DNA of 57,675 nt from Streptomyces sp. NRRL S-118 (lineage in GTDB: Bacteria > Actinomycetota > Actinomycetes > Streptomycetales > Streptomycetaceae). Positions 28,777 to 36,762 of this stretch are shown in pieces. The position numbers were made by a program, and so were the translations under genes. The stretch's first letter is position 1, and each line of letters begins with the position of its first letter. The notes under the pieces were generated by a model. The model was not told the origin of the DNA. It searched no databases and was given only the letters and a program-made list of their open reading frames with translations. The stretch lies in assembly GCF_000716335.1 (NCBI RefSeq), contig NZ_KL591008.1:360315-417989 (forward strand), in the 5' to 3' direction.

Positions 28777-30233
28777 CGGGAGGCCGGGACGCCGCTGGCC
28801 TCCACGGCGTGCCGCAGGTTGATCGCCGCGTGGTAGGCGCGGTCGTGGGCGTACGCGTACTCCAGTTCGTGGATCAGGCGGCGCAGCCGGATCAGGCGCC
28901 AGGCCGGGTGGAGCGAGGAGCCGGGACCGGGGTCGGCGAGCAGGTCGCCCGCCCGGGTCGCCCACAGCCCGGCGGCCGCGCGCAACCGGTCCAGCTCCGC
29001 CAGCCGGCGGGCCGTCCAGCCGGGCGTGTCGGGCGCCACGCCCGCGGCCTGCAGCAGGGCCGTGCGGCAGGTGTCCTCGGGGTCCATGCCGACCGTCTGC
29101 GCGGCGTGGTCGGTGAACTCGTCCGCGGCGAAGATCTCCAGACCGCGTCTCAGGGCCGCCAGGTCCTGCCAGGGCGAGGAGACCGTCGACGGGTCCCCCG
29201 GGTCCGGGCTGGGCGTGGACAGGTCGATCACGCACATCTCCCAGGTGCCGTCGGCCCGTTCCCGCCGCAGCAGGTGGGACAGGTGCAGGTCGCCGTGGCA
29301 GGGGCCGCTCGGCCAGGGCCGGGCAGGCAGCGACCGCACGGCGGACAGCGCACGTTCGAGACCGGTGACGGCGGCCCGCCGCACCGCGGCCGGGTAGCGG
29401 GTGTCGTCGAGGATCTGCGGGCGCAGCGCCGCCAGCCGCCGGGCCGCCTCGGCCGTCTGCGCCTCGGCGTCCCCCTCCGGGTGTCCGCCGAGCCGCTCGG
29501 CCAGGTCCCGGTGGAAGCCGTGGAGGAACCGCCCCGCCCCCCGCAGGGGCGCGGTGAGGTCGCGCAGCGAGGCGGCCACCGCGCCGTCGGGTCCGCCACC
29601 CGCCACCAGCAGCGGCCACACGGCACGTATGCCGGTGCGCAGCGGGACGTTGAGCCCCTCGCCGGCGGCGTAGCGGTACACGACACCGAGCGGCTCGCGA
29701 CGGCCGGTGGCCGTGTCCACGTACGTGTAGTCGCCCGCCGGCTGCTGCGTACGGCCGGTGGCGGCCATGAGGCGGAGCAGCTCCGGTTCACGGGTGCCGC
29801 TGTCGATGCGGCGGTACGTCTTGTGGACGTGCGCCCCGCCGCCGAGGTCGAGGAGGGAGAGCGTGTTGGAGCACCAGCCGGGGTCGAAGGGCACCTGGCC
29901 TCGGTACGCGGGCGGCGCGCCGCGGAACCGGACGGTGTTGCCCCGCGCGGTGGGCAGGTCCAGGCCGTCGCGCAGGGCCGCGACGACGAGCCGGTCGAAC
30001 GCGGCGTCGCAGGTGGCGCTGCGGACCGGTCCGGCACCGGCGACGGGTACGAACCAGCGGGTGGTGGCCTCCGCGGTGACGGACGCGACGATCAGTAGCC
30101 GCACGTCGCCGAGCACGGCCGCGTCGTGGAGTTCGAAGCGGCCGGTGCGCCGCGGCGTCTCCTCCATCCAGGGCGCCTCGCGGAGCAGGTCCACGACCGC
30201 GGGAGGAGGGGCGCCGAGCAGCAGGGTGTCCAA
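28773..30233 (-). CDS. APH-fold kinase, AcbU/maltokinase-like
   Basis: A 486-aa aminoglycoside-phosphotransferase-fold enzyme. The catalytic loop is HGDLHLSHLL (Ser in place of the common Asn) and the Mg-binding Asp follows in CVIDLSTPSPDPGD. AVAHVHKTYRR in the N-lobe supplies the ATP Lys. Maltokinases and AcbU share this plan; AcbU phosphorylates the C-1 hydroxyl of a valienol/valiolol 7-phosphate before nucleotidylation. Starts 4 bp after the last exporter gene. A resistance phosphotransferase is an alternative reading. Confidence 0.76.
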   Translation of the reverse strand: MDTLLLGAPPPAVVDLLREAPWMEETPRRTGRFELHDAAVLGDVRLLIVASVTAEATTRWFVPVAGAGPVRSATCDAAFDRLVVAALRDGLDLPTARGNTVRFRGAPPAYRGQVPFDPGWCSNTLSLLDLGGGAHVHKTYRRIDSGTREPELLRLMAATGRTQQPAGDYTYVDTATGRREPLGVVYRYAAGEGLNVPLRTGIRAVWPLLVAGGGPDGAVAASLRDLTAPLRGAGRFLHGFHRDLAERLGGHPEGDAEAQTAEAARRLAALRPQILDDTRYPAAVRRAAVTGLERALSAVRSLPARPWPSGPCHGDLHLSHLLRRERADGTWEMCVIDLSTPSPDPGDPSTVSSPWQDLAALRRGLEIFAADEFTDHAAQTVGMDPEDTCRTALLQAAGVAPDTPGWTARRLAELDRLRAAAGLWATRAGDLLADPGPGSSLHPAWRLIRLRRLIHELEYAYAHDRAYHAAINLRHAVEASGVPASR

Positions 30234-30237
30234 GGGG

Positions 30238-31044
30238 TCAGCTCCCGGTCATCTCGTATCGGTCCACGCCCCGGTTCCAGACGACCAGGGCGAGTGCCGC
30301 CAGGCAGGCCGCCACGACGAAGAGCCAGGGCAGCAGGTCGGTGTGCCCGAACAGCAGGAAGGCGGCGGGGACATAGGCGGTGAAGGCGTAGGGCAGCACC
30401 CAGGTCAGGACCCACCGCAGCGAGGGGTGGTACAGGTCCAGCGGGTAGCCGGAGAACTCGCCGAGCTGGTGGCTCGCGTACAACGCGGGAAAGCTGTCGG
30501 TGAGCCAGAAGGCGAGGGCGGCGAACAGGGTCTTGACCGAGGCGAGGATCAGGGTCGCGCAGAGCACCAGGACCGGCGCGAGCAGCAGCGTCCCGGCCCC
30601 CACGGCGAGGTCGAGGTGCGCGGCGGCCCAGCAGACCAGCGCCAGCCCCGTGAGCAGCTCCCCGAACCCGTCGGGGTAGAGGAAGCGTTCCGAGAGCAGC
30701 GCGAACAAGGGGTGGACGGGCCGGATGAGGTAGCGGTAGAACTCGCCGTTGCGCACCAGCTTGCGGGCGAGGATCCACAACTGGTCCGTGAACATCCGGT
30801 CGAGGCCGCGCGGCAGCAGGGAGAAGCCGAGCAGGAACAGCACCTGGTGGTAGGTCCAGCCCGCGATGACGGGCACGTGCCGGAACACCATTCCGATCAC
30901 CGCGACCTGGCAGGTGACCCGCAGCAGCAGCCCGCCCGCCCCGAGGAGGAAGTCCATGCGGTACGCGGTCAGCCGGTGGAGACTGACACCGCTGAGCAGC
31001 CAGGTGAGGCGCAGGTAGCGGGCCGCGGTGGTGAGGGGGCTCAT
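30238..31044 (-). CDS. ABC-2 exporter permease B
   Basis: A 268-aa membrane protein with about six hydrophobic segments; the family (COG3694/COG4587-like partners) is recognisable from GMVFRHVPVIAGWTYHQVLFLLGFSLLPRG. It forms a heterodimeric channel with the next gene upstream and the ATPase. Acarbose producers carry an equivalent trio, AcbWXY, for export. ATG overlaps the preceding stop. Confidence 0.84.
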   Translation of the reverse strand: MSPLTTAARYLRLTWLLSGVSLHRLTAYRMDFLLGAGGLLLRVTCQVAVIGMVFRHVPVIAGWTYHQVLFLLGFSLLPRGLDRMFTDQLWILARKLVRNGEFYRYLIRPVHPLFALLSERFLYPDGFGELLTGLALVCWAAAHLDLAVGAGTLLLAPVLVLCATLILASVKTLFAALAFWLTDSFPALYASHQLGEFSGYPLDLYHPSLRWVLTWVLPYAFTAYVPAAFLLFGHTDLLPWLFVVAACLAALALVVWNRGVDRYEMTGS

Positions 31045-31865
31045 CCGCCGAGCACCTCCAGCCGGCGCACGGCCCGGCGCCAGGCGAGCGCGCACAGCCC
31101 GGTGAGGAGCACCGCCCAGCCGAGCTGGACCGCGAGGATGCCCGCGGCACCGGGCACGCCGTCGTACCGGCCGAGCAGCAGGCGCAGCGGCCCGTCGACC
31201 ATGCCCTGGAACGGCAGGGCGTGGGCGACGGCGGCCAGCGGCCCGGGCATCAGCGAGAGCGGCACGACCTGCCCGGCGAAGAAGGCGACGACGCTGTCCT
31301 TGACGATCCGCACGCCCCACACGTTCGTGGTGACGAACCCCGCGAGCCCCACGAGCAGGTTGATGCCGAACCCGATGACGAGCGAGAGCGCGGCGGACAC
31401 CGCGAACAGCAGCGCCCGTGGCCACGTCGGGGCGGTGAGCGGCAGCAGCAGCGCGTACAGCACCACCAGGGGCACGGCGACGAGGACGGCGTTGCACAGC
31501 GACACCGGCAGGCCCGCGGCGAACCGCGCGAGCGGGTAGCTCACCGGGCGCAGCAGCGACACGGCGATGTCCCCGCGCTGCACCTCCCCGGCGACCTCCT
31601 CGTCCACACGGCTGGCGTGGAGGAGCCCCAGCACCTGCGCCAGCAGGACGTACGTCGTCAGCTGCGCGGACGTGTAACCGCCGAGCGGGCCGCCGTCGCC
31701 GCCCTCGTACACGGCGCGCCAGAGGAAGACCTGCACACCGACGGCGGTCGCCGCGGTGAGGGCGTTGATGGCGAACGACGAGCGGTACTGGAGCAGCCCC
31801 TGCAGGCTCGCGACGCCGAACGGCGCGTAGCGGCGCAGGGACGCCAGGGGCGCCGGGCCGGTCAT
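31041..31865 (-). CDS. ABC-2 exporter permease A
   Basis: A 274-aa membrane protein, six predicted helices, with the pattern YRSSFAINALTAATAVGVQVFLWRAVY and a QVLGLLHASRVDEEVAGEVQRGDIAVSLLRPV loop. It is the partner of permease B. It overlaps the ATPase stop by four bases (ATGA). Confidence 0.84.
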   Translation of the reverse strand: MTGPAPLASLRRYAPFGVASLQGLLQYRSSFAINALTAATAVGVQVFLWRAVYEGGDGGPLGGYTSAQLTTYVLLAQVLGLLHASRVDEEVAGEVQRGDIAVSLLRPVSYPLARFAAGLPVSLCNAVLVAVPLVVLYALLLPLTAPTWPRALLFAVSAALSLVIGFGINLLVGLAGFVTTNVWGVRIVKDSVVAFFAGQVVPLSLMPGPLAAVAHALPFQGMVDGPLRLLLGRYDGVPGAAGILAVQLGWAVLLTGLCALAWRRAVRRLEVLGG

Positions 31866-32953
31866 ACGGCGGCCCCGCGCTGCCCGGACGCCCCGGACGC
31901 CCCGGCCGGTCGGGCCGGTCCGGCCGGGACCGTGGGCCCGGGCGGCGCGGTCCGCCCGGCGCTCCCGGTGTAGATCCGGCGCAGCACCAGCTCCAGGTCC
32001 GGCTCGGGTGCGACGCAGTCGGTCACGTCGAAGTGGTCGAGCAGGAAGCCCATCACCTGACGGGCCGACCAGCGGCCGGCCGGGTATTCGACCACGACCC
32101 GCCCGCCGTCGGCCGGTGTGGCCGTGACGCCGTCCAGATGCCGCTCGATGAGCCTCTTCGTCTCCTCCGGCCCGGTCTCCCGGTCCTGGTGCTCGAAGAC
32201 GACGGCACGGGTGTCGGCGGTGCGCAACAGCTCGTGCACGGTGCTCTGATGGACCACCTCGCCGCGGTCGACGACGAGGACCTGGTCGCAGATGGCGGTG
32301 ATGTCACCCATGTCGTGGCTGGTCAGCAGCACGGTGGTGCCGCGTTCGGCGCTGACGTGGTTGACGAGCGTGCGCACCGCCTGCTTGAGCACCAGGTCCA
32401 GGCCGACGGTCGGCTCGTCCAGGAAGAGCACCTTCGGGTCGTGCACGATGGCGGCGGCGACCTCGGCGCGCATGCGCTGGCCGAGGCTCAACTGGCGTAC
32501 GGGGGTGTTGCCGAGGGCGTCCAGGTCCAGCAACTCCCGGAACAGCTCCATGTTCCGCCCGAAGACGGGTGCGGGGATGCCGTGGATGTGGCGCAGGATG
32601 CGGAAGGAGTCCAGCACCGGCAGGTCCCACCACAGCTGGCTGCGCTGGCCGAAGACGACCCCGATGTTCGCGGCGTTGCGGCGGCGCTGCTCGTACGGCT
32701 CCAGACCGGCCACCGTGCACCGCCCGGACGTCGGGCGCATGATCCCGGTGAGCATCTTGATCGTGGTGGACTTGCCGGCTCCGTTGGCGCCGATGTAGGC
32801 GGCCCGGGTGCCCGCCGGGATCTCGAAGGAGACGCCGGACACGGCACGCACGGTCCGGTACTCGCGGCTGAAGAGCGAGCCGAGGCTGCCGAGCAGGCCG
32901 GGCCGGGGCCGGTGGACCCGGAACTCCTTCACGAGGTTCTCCGCGACGATCAC
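31862..32953 (-). CDS. ABC exporter ATPase (COG4586 type)
   Basis: A 363-aa ATPase; FREYRTVRAVSGVSFEIPAGTRAAYIGANGAGKSTT carries Walker A, LSLGQRMRAEVAAAIVHDP is the signature, VLFLDEPTVGLD is Walker B and LLTSHDMGDITAICD the H-loop. COG4586 ATPases pair with two distinct permeases, as seen here. The last 35 residues are a Pro/Gly/Ala tail. Probable exporter of the cyclitol product, by analogy with AcbW. GTG start overlaps the aminotransferase stop. Confidence 0.88.
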   Translation of the reverse strand: MIVAENLVKEFRVHRPRPGLLGSLGSLFSREYRTVRAVSGVSFEIPAGTRAAYIGANGAGKSTTIKMLTGIMRPTSGRCTVAGLEPYEQRRRNAANIGVVFGQRSQLWWDLPVLDSFRILRHIHGIPAPVFGRNMELFRELLDLDALGNTPVRQLSLGQRMRAEVAAAIVHDPKVLFLDEPTVGLDLVLKQAVRTLVNHVSAERGTTVLLTSHDMGDITAICDQVLVVDRGEVVHQSTVHELLRTADTRAVVFEHQDRETGPEETKRLIERHLDGVTATPADGGRVVVEYPAGRWSARQVMGFLLDHFDVTDCVAPEPDLELVLRRIYTGSAGRTAPPGPTVPAGPARPAGASGASGQRGAAV

Positions 32954-34287
32954 CGCTCGCCCTCCGTGACGCGCTCCAGGGCCCGCCCCAGCAGGGCGAT
33001 GCCTTCCTCCAGGAGCGCGCGGCCGATGGTGAACGGCGGCGCGAGCCGGATGACGTTGCCGCCGAGGGCGGTCCGCAGACCCAGGTCGAGCGCGGCGCGG
33101 TACACCTCGCGCGCGATGTCCGGGGCCGGCTCGCGCGAGGCGCGGTCGCGCACGAACTCCAGCCCGTACAGCAGGCCGATGCCGCGCACCTCGCCCAGCA
33201 CGTCGTACCGGGCGTACAGATCCGCCAGGCCCTCGGCCAGCACCCCGCCGAGGACGTCCACCTGCTCGATCAGGGCGTCGCGGCGCACCACTTCGAGCGT
33301 GGCGCGGGCGGCGGCGATGCCCAGGGGGTTGCCGGCGTACGTGGACGCCGTCGACCCGGCCCGGGCCGCGTCGGGGTGCCGCAGGACGGGGGCGCGCCCG
33401 GCCAGCACGGCGAACGGGAACCCCGAGGCCATGCCCTTCGACAGCGCCACCAGGTCGGGCTCGATGCCGAACCGTTCCGAGGCCAGGAACGCCCCGGTGC
33501 GCCCGCCGCCGGTGAGCACCTCGTCGGCGACGAGCAGCACGCCGTGCTCCCGGCAGCTGTCGGCGATCTGCTCCCAGTAACCCGGCGGCGGAACGATCAC
33601 CCCGGCCGCACCGAGGACGGGTTCGAAGACGAGCGCGGAGACGTTGGGCTTCTCCGCGATGTGGCGTCGCACCAGGGTCGCGCAGCGCACGCCGCAGGAG
33701 GGGTAGGACAGTTCGAGGGGGCAGCGGTAGCAGTAGGGCGAGTAGCCGAGGATGCTGTTGCCCGCGAGCGCCTGGTTCCCGATGTCCCAGTGGACCAGCA
33801 TGCGCGCGCCCTGGGTCTTGCCGTGGAAGCCGTACCGCAGGGCGCCTGTCCGGTTGCGCCCCGGCTCGGCGACCGCCTGGACCACCCGCAGCGCGGCCTC
33901 CACGACCTCGGCGCCGGTGGAGAAGAAGGCGTACGTGTCCAGTTGCTCCGGCAGCAGCTCGGCGAGCAGGTCGCACAGGGCCGCGCGGTCCGCGGTGGCG
34001 AAGTCGTGGACGTTCCACAGCCGCGCGGCCTGGTCGGTCAGGGCCGCGACGACCTCGGGGTGGCAGTGGCCGAGCGACTGGGTGAGGGTGCCGGCCGCCA
34101 GGTCGATGTACTGGTGGCCGTCCAGGTCGGTGAGGACGGCGCCGCGGCCCTCGGTGAAGACCCGCCGGCCCAGGGCCGACTCCTCCGACGCGCCCGGGGC
34201 CAGCCGGGCGGCCTCCCTCTCCAGCAGCCGGCGCTGGAGGGGGCGCTCCTGCCGGGGGAGCCGCTCCCGCTCCAGGGGGCCGGTCAT
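32950..34287 (-). CDS. Class III PLP-dependent aminotransferase
   Basis: A 445-aa fold-type I aminotransferase, class III. The cofactor motif LLVADEVLTGGGRTGAF and the Lys in LVALSKGMASGFPFA are present, as is STGAEVVEAALRV for phosphate binding. An extra Cys-rich segment YCYRCPLELSYPSCGVRC (about residues 180-200) could bind metal; I recall similar motifs in some class III enzymes. It probably installs the amino group on a cyclitol or sugar ketone. Acarbose and 2-deoxystreptamine pathways use DegT-type enzymes for this, so this is a different solution. ATG overlaps the cupin stop. Confidence 0.85.
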   Translation of the reverse strand: MTGPLERERLPRQERPLQRRLLEREAARLAPGASEESALGRRVFTEGRGAVLTDLDGHQYIDLAAGTLTQSLGHCHPEVVAALTDQAARLWNVHDFATADRAALCDLLAELLPEQLDTYAFFSTGAEVVEAALRVVQAVAEPGRNRTGALRYGFHGKTQGARMLVHWDIGNQALAGNSILGYSPYCYRCPLELSYPSCGVRCATLVRRHIAEKPNVSALVFEPVLGAAGVIVPPPGYWEQIADSCREHGVLLVADEVLTGGGRTGAFLASERFGIEPDLVALSKGMASGFPFAVLAGRAPVLRHPDAARAGSTASTYAGNPLGIAAARATLEVVRRDALIEQVDVLGGVLAEGLADLYARYDVLGEVRGIGLLYGLEFVRDRASREPAPDIAREVYRAALDLGLRTALGGNVIRLAPPFTIGRALLEEGIALLGRALERVTEGER

Positions 34288-34673
34288 CGCTCGCCGCCGA
34301 GCGGCCCGACCTCGAGGACCAGCAGCTTCAGATCGTCGTCCGAGTCGTTGACGAGGCCGTGCGCGCCGTGGGGGCGGTTGGGGACGACGTCGCCCGCGCG
34401 GACCGTGAACTCCTCGCCGTCCAGCGTCATCCGGCCCCGGCCCGAGAGGATGACGTAGGTCTCCTGGTCGTCGGCGTGGCGGTGCACGCCGATGGAGGTG
34501 CGCGGCGGCAGTACGACCAGGTCGACGAAGGCGATCCCGGCGGGCGCGTCCTCGCGCCGGTAGACCCGGTGGGCGAGGATCGTCCCCTCTCCGCCGTGGT
34601 CGCCCGTCACCTCCTGGAGCAGGCCGTCGTAGAGGTTGGCGAGGGCGGGACGGGAGGGCTCGGCGGTGCTCAT
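34284..34673 (-). CDS. Single-domain cupin protein
   Basis: A 129-aa cupin. Motif 1 reads GVHRHADDQETYVILSGRGRM (two His plus Glu) and motif 2 PNRPHGAHGLVN (His). A mononuclear metal site is likely. It sits between the cyclase and the aminotransferase and overlaps both by four bases, so it probably acts on the cyclase product, perhaps as an epimerase or isomerase in the place of AcbO/ValD; that is a guess from position. Confidence 0.8.
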   Translation of the reverse strand: MSTAEPSRPALANLYDGLLQEVTGDHGGEGTILAHRVYRREDAPAGIAFVDLVVLPPRTSIGVHRHADDQETYVILSGRGRMTLDGEEFTVRAGDVVPNRPHGAHGLVNDSDDDLKLLVLEVGPLGGER

Positions 34674-35914
34674 AGGGCTGCGGCTCCCGGGCTTCGGCGG
34701 GCGGTGGCGGACGGGGCGGGGAGGCTGGCCGCGCGGCGGGCGAGCGCCCGCAGGGCCTCGTCGAGCGCGCCCGACGGGATGTCGTCCAGGTCGTCCAGGA
34801 AGGACGCCGTGCCGATACCGCGCGGCACCACGAGGTGGAGGCGGCGCCCGCGCCGCTCCCAGGCCGCGTGCAGGGCGCCGTGCATCAGTTCCGGGGTGCA
34901 GGTCCGCGGGTCGTGGACGGGCAGGCCGAGCGCCGAGAGGAGGTGGATGATCCGTTCGCAGCCGGCGGCGTCGATCAGCCCCAGCACCCGGGCGAGCTCG
35001 CTGGACAGTGCCATGTCGACGGCGACCGACTCGCCGTGCGCGACGCGGTAGCCGCTGGCCGTCTCGATCGCCGGTCCGAAGGTGTGGCCGAAGTCGACGA
35101 GCCGGGCGAGGTCGTGCTCGCGGAGGTTGGGGCAGAGCTCCTCCATCATGAGCCGCATCGAGGTCCGCAGGACGTAGTCCTCCACGCCCCGGGGGGCGGC
35201 GTCCGCCAGCCAGGCGGGGACCGGGCGGGGCGTGAGGAAGACGTCGGGGCACTCCTCCAGGGCGCGGAAGAGCGACGGATCCTTGATGACGGCCATCTTG
35301 GCCACCTCGCCCAGGCCGCAGCGCACGTCGCGGGGCGCCAGCGTCCGGAGGAACGCGGGGTCGTTCAGCGACGCGTGCGCGGGATGGTAGGCGCCGAGCA
35401 TGTTCTTGGTGCCGAGGGCGTTGACGCCGGTCTTGACGCCGACGCCGACGTCCACCTGGCCGACGAGCGTGGTGTTGACCTTGATGTAGCGCACGCCGCG
35501 GCTGTAGATGGCCGCCGCGAAACCCACCAGGTCGCAGGTGACGCCGCCGCCGACGGCGAGCAGCACGCCGCGCCGGTCGAGGCCCTCCTGCTTGGCCCGG
35601 GCGCAGATCTCCTCGACGGTCGCCATCGTCTTGTGGTGCTCGCCGCCGGGCAGGACGGTGACGCTCCAACTGCCGGGCGCGAGCGCCGAGGAGAGGTACT
35701 GCCGCAGGCGCTGCCCGTAGAGCCGCTCCACGGAGGGCCCGAGGAAGGCGACGACCCGGCGTCCCTCGCAGTATCCGGCCAGGAGCGGATTCTCCGGGTC
35801 CAGCAGGCCGCGTGTGATGTCGACGCGGTACGACGTGCCCTCGGGTGCGTGCAGCGAGAAGCCGCCGTCGTCGCATCGCACCCCGGGCTCGACAACGGCT
35901 GCTTGCACCGTCAC
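34670..35914 (-). CDS. acbC: Sugar phosphate cyclase, EEVS type (2-epi-5-epi-valiolone synthase)
   Basis: Likely converts sedoheptulose 7-phosphate to 2-epi-5-epi-valiolone using NAD and Zn. The 414-aa protein has the NAD loop VGGGVTCDLVG (121-131), NTTLVGQVDVGVGVKTGVNALGTKNMLGAYHP, and Zn ligands E203, H277 and H293 by alignment with DHQ synthase. The ELCPNLREHDLARLVDFGHTFGPAIE segment fits the EEVS branch (ExxPNxxE...DFGHTxxP) rather than DHQ synthase or 2-deoxy-scyllo-inosose synthase, which read LNFGHTFGHA. GTG at 35914 has GAGGAG upstream; ATG at 35932 would add six residues. Leads the operon. DDGS-type cyclases share much of the motif, so the product needs testing. Confidence 0.85.
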   Translation of the reverse strand: MTVQAAVVEPGVRCDDGGFSLHAPEGTSYRVDITRGLLDPENPLLAGYCEGRRVVAFLGPSVERLYGQRLRQYLSSALAPGSWSVTVLPGGEHHKTMATVEEICARAKQEGLDRRGVLLAVGGGVTCDLVGFAAAIYSRGVRYIKVNTTLVGQVDVGVGVKTGVNALGTKNMLGAYHPAHASLNDPAFLRTLAPRDVRCGLGEVAKMAVIKDPSLFRALEECPDVFLTPRPVPAWLADAAPRGVEDYVLRTSMRLMMEELCPNLREHDLARLVDFGHTFGPAIETASGYRVAHGESVAVDMALSSELARVLGLIDAAGCERIIHLLSALGLPVHDPRTCTPELMHGALHAAWERRGRRLHLVVPRGIGTASFLDDLDDIPSGALDEALRALARRAASLPAPSATARRSPGAAAL

Positions 35915-35932
35915 GACACTCCTCGAGTCCAT

Positions 35933-36030
35933 CGGCAGAACTGCCGAACGTCCGTCAATTGCGGTCAGCGGCAAGGACTTTAATGACCATGACTGACGCT
36001 TCGCAATGACTTGCAGAGAGCTTCTGCAAG
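35933..36030 (-). promoter_or_regulatory. Promoter and operator of the cyclitol operon
   Basis: On the minus strand a -35 TTGCGA (36001-36006) and -10 TAAAGT (35977-35982) are 18 bp apart, about 55 bp before the EEVS start. Directly upstream is a perfect palindrome, CTTGCAGA-N5-TCTGCAAG (36010-36030). A second perfect palindrome, CGGCAG-AA-CTGCCG (35933-35946), lies in the leader. The TTGCA/TGCAA cores recall LacI-family sites near Streptomyces amylase genes. Confidence 0.5.
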
Positions 36031-36762
36031 AATTTTCAACGCCTGGCACGCGTCGGCCGGACGCGTACCGCGGCGGGCCGCGGCGGCGCGCAGCCGGTTG
36101 CGGCGGCGGGCGGGGGAGCGCCGTACGAGGGCGCGATGACGGGCGAGCGGGAGCGTCGTACGAGGGCGCGGGCGGTGCCCGGACGCGCCGGCGGCGGAGG
36201 CCGGACGGCCAGGCGGGTGCGCGACGGGAGACGCGGCGCGAGCAGTCGGGCCTGCCGCACGGGAGGCGGCGGCGGTGCACGTGGCGCCGGCCCGGCGTGA
36301 CCGGCCGTGCGGATCGGCTCGGCGCAGCGGCGCGTCGGCTGTTCCGGGCCGGGTGGCAGCGTGCTGGGGGAGCGGCGCGTGAGGGCGGCTCCGGGCCGGG
36401 TGGTACCGGGCCGGGGGAGCCGCGTGAAGACGGCTTCGGGGCAGGTGAGCGGCGCTTCAGGGCGGGTTCGAGCCGCGTGGTACCGAGCCGCGTGGTACCG
36501 GGCTGGGGGAGCGGCGCGTGAGGGCGGCTCCGGGCCGGGTGGCAGCGTGCCGCGGCAGCGGCGCGTCAGGGCGCATCGGGAAAAGGGGCGATCGAGAAGG
36601 ACGCGGCGCGTCGCTGCGCCGCGCCGGGGGCCTCACCGGCAGGGCGCCGTCCGGTCCTGCGGAGCCCGGCACCGCGCGGAGCGGGCGCGTCCGGGACGGA
36701 AGCCGGCCGTCCGGGGAGCGCGGTGCGTCCCCCGGAACGCCTTCGGAGCGCGCGGCGTCGCC
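36031..36762. repeat. Gene-free junction with long direct repeats
   Basis: No supported gene. An exact 41-bp sequence (starting GCTGGGGGAGCGGCGCG) is present at 36363-36403 and 36502-36542, 139 bp apart, with further partial copies of GGGCCGGGTGG and GGTACCGGGC between. Copies of CCGGGTGGCAGCGTGC flank the array (36349-36364 and 36535-36550). The stretch separates the cyclitol operon from the macrolide genes. Confidence 0.7.

Noticed and set aside
34670..35914. 2-deoxy-scyllo-inosose synthase (aminoglycoside start)
   Set aside because: Zn-site context is DFGHTFGPAIE with PNLRE upstream, not the LNFGHTFGHA of DOI synthase, and no DegT aminotransferase of the L-glutamine:DOI type is nearby.
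36331..36560. CRISPR array in the repeat-rich junction
   Set aside because: Copies are few, irregular in spacing, partly overlapping and GC-rich; no cas genes are present.
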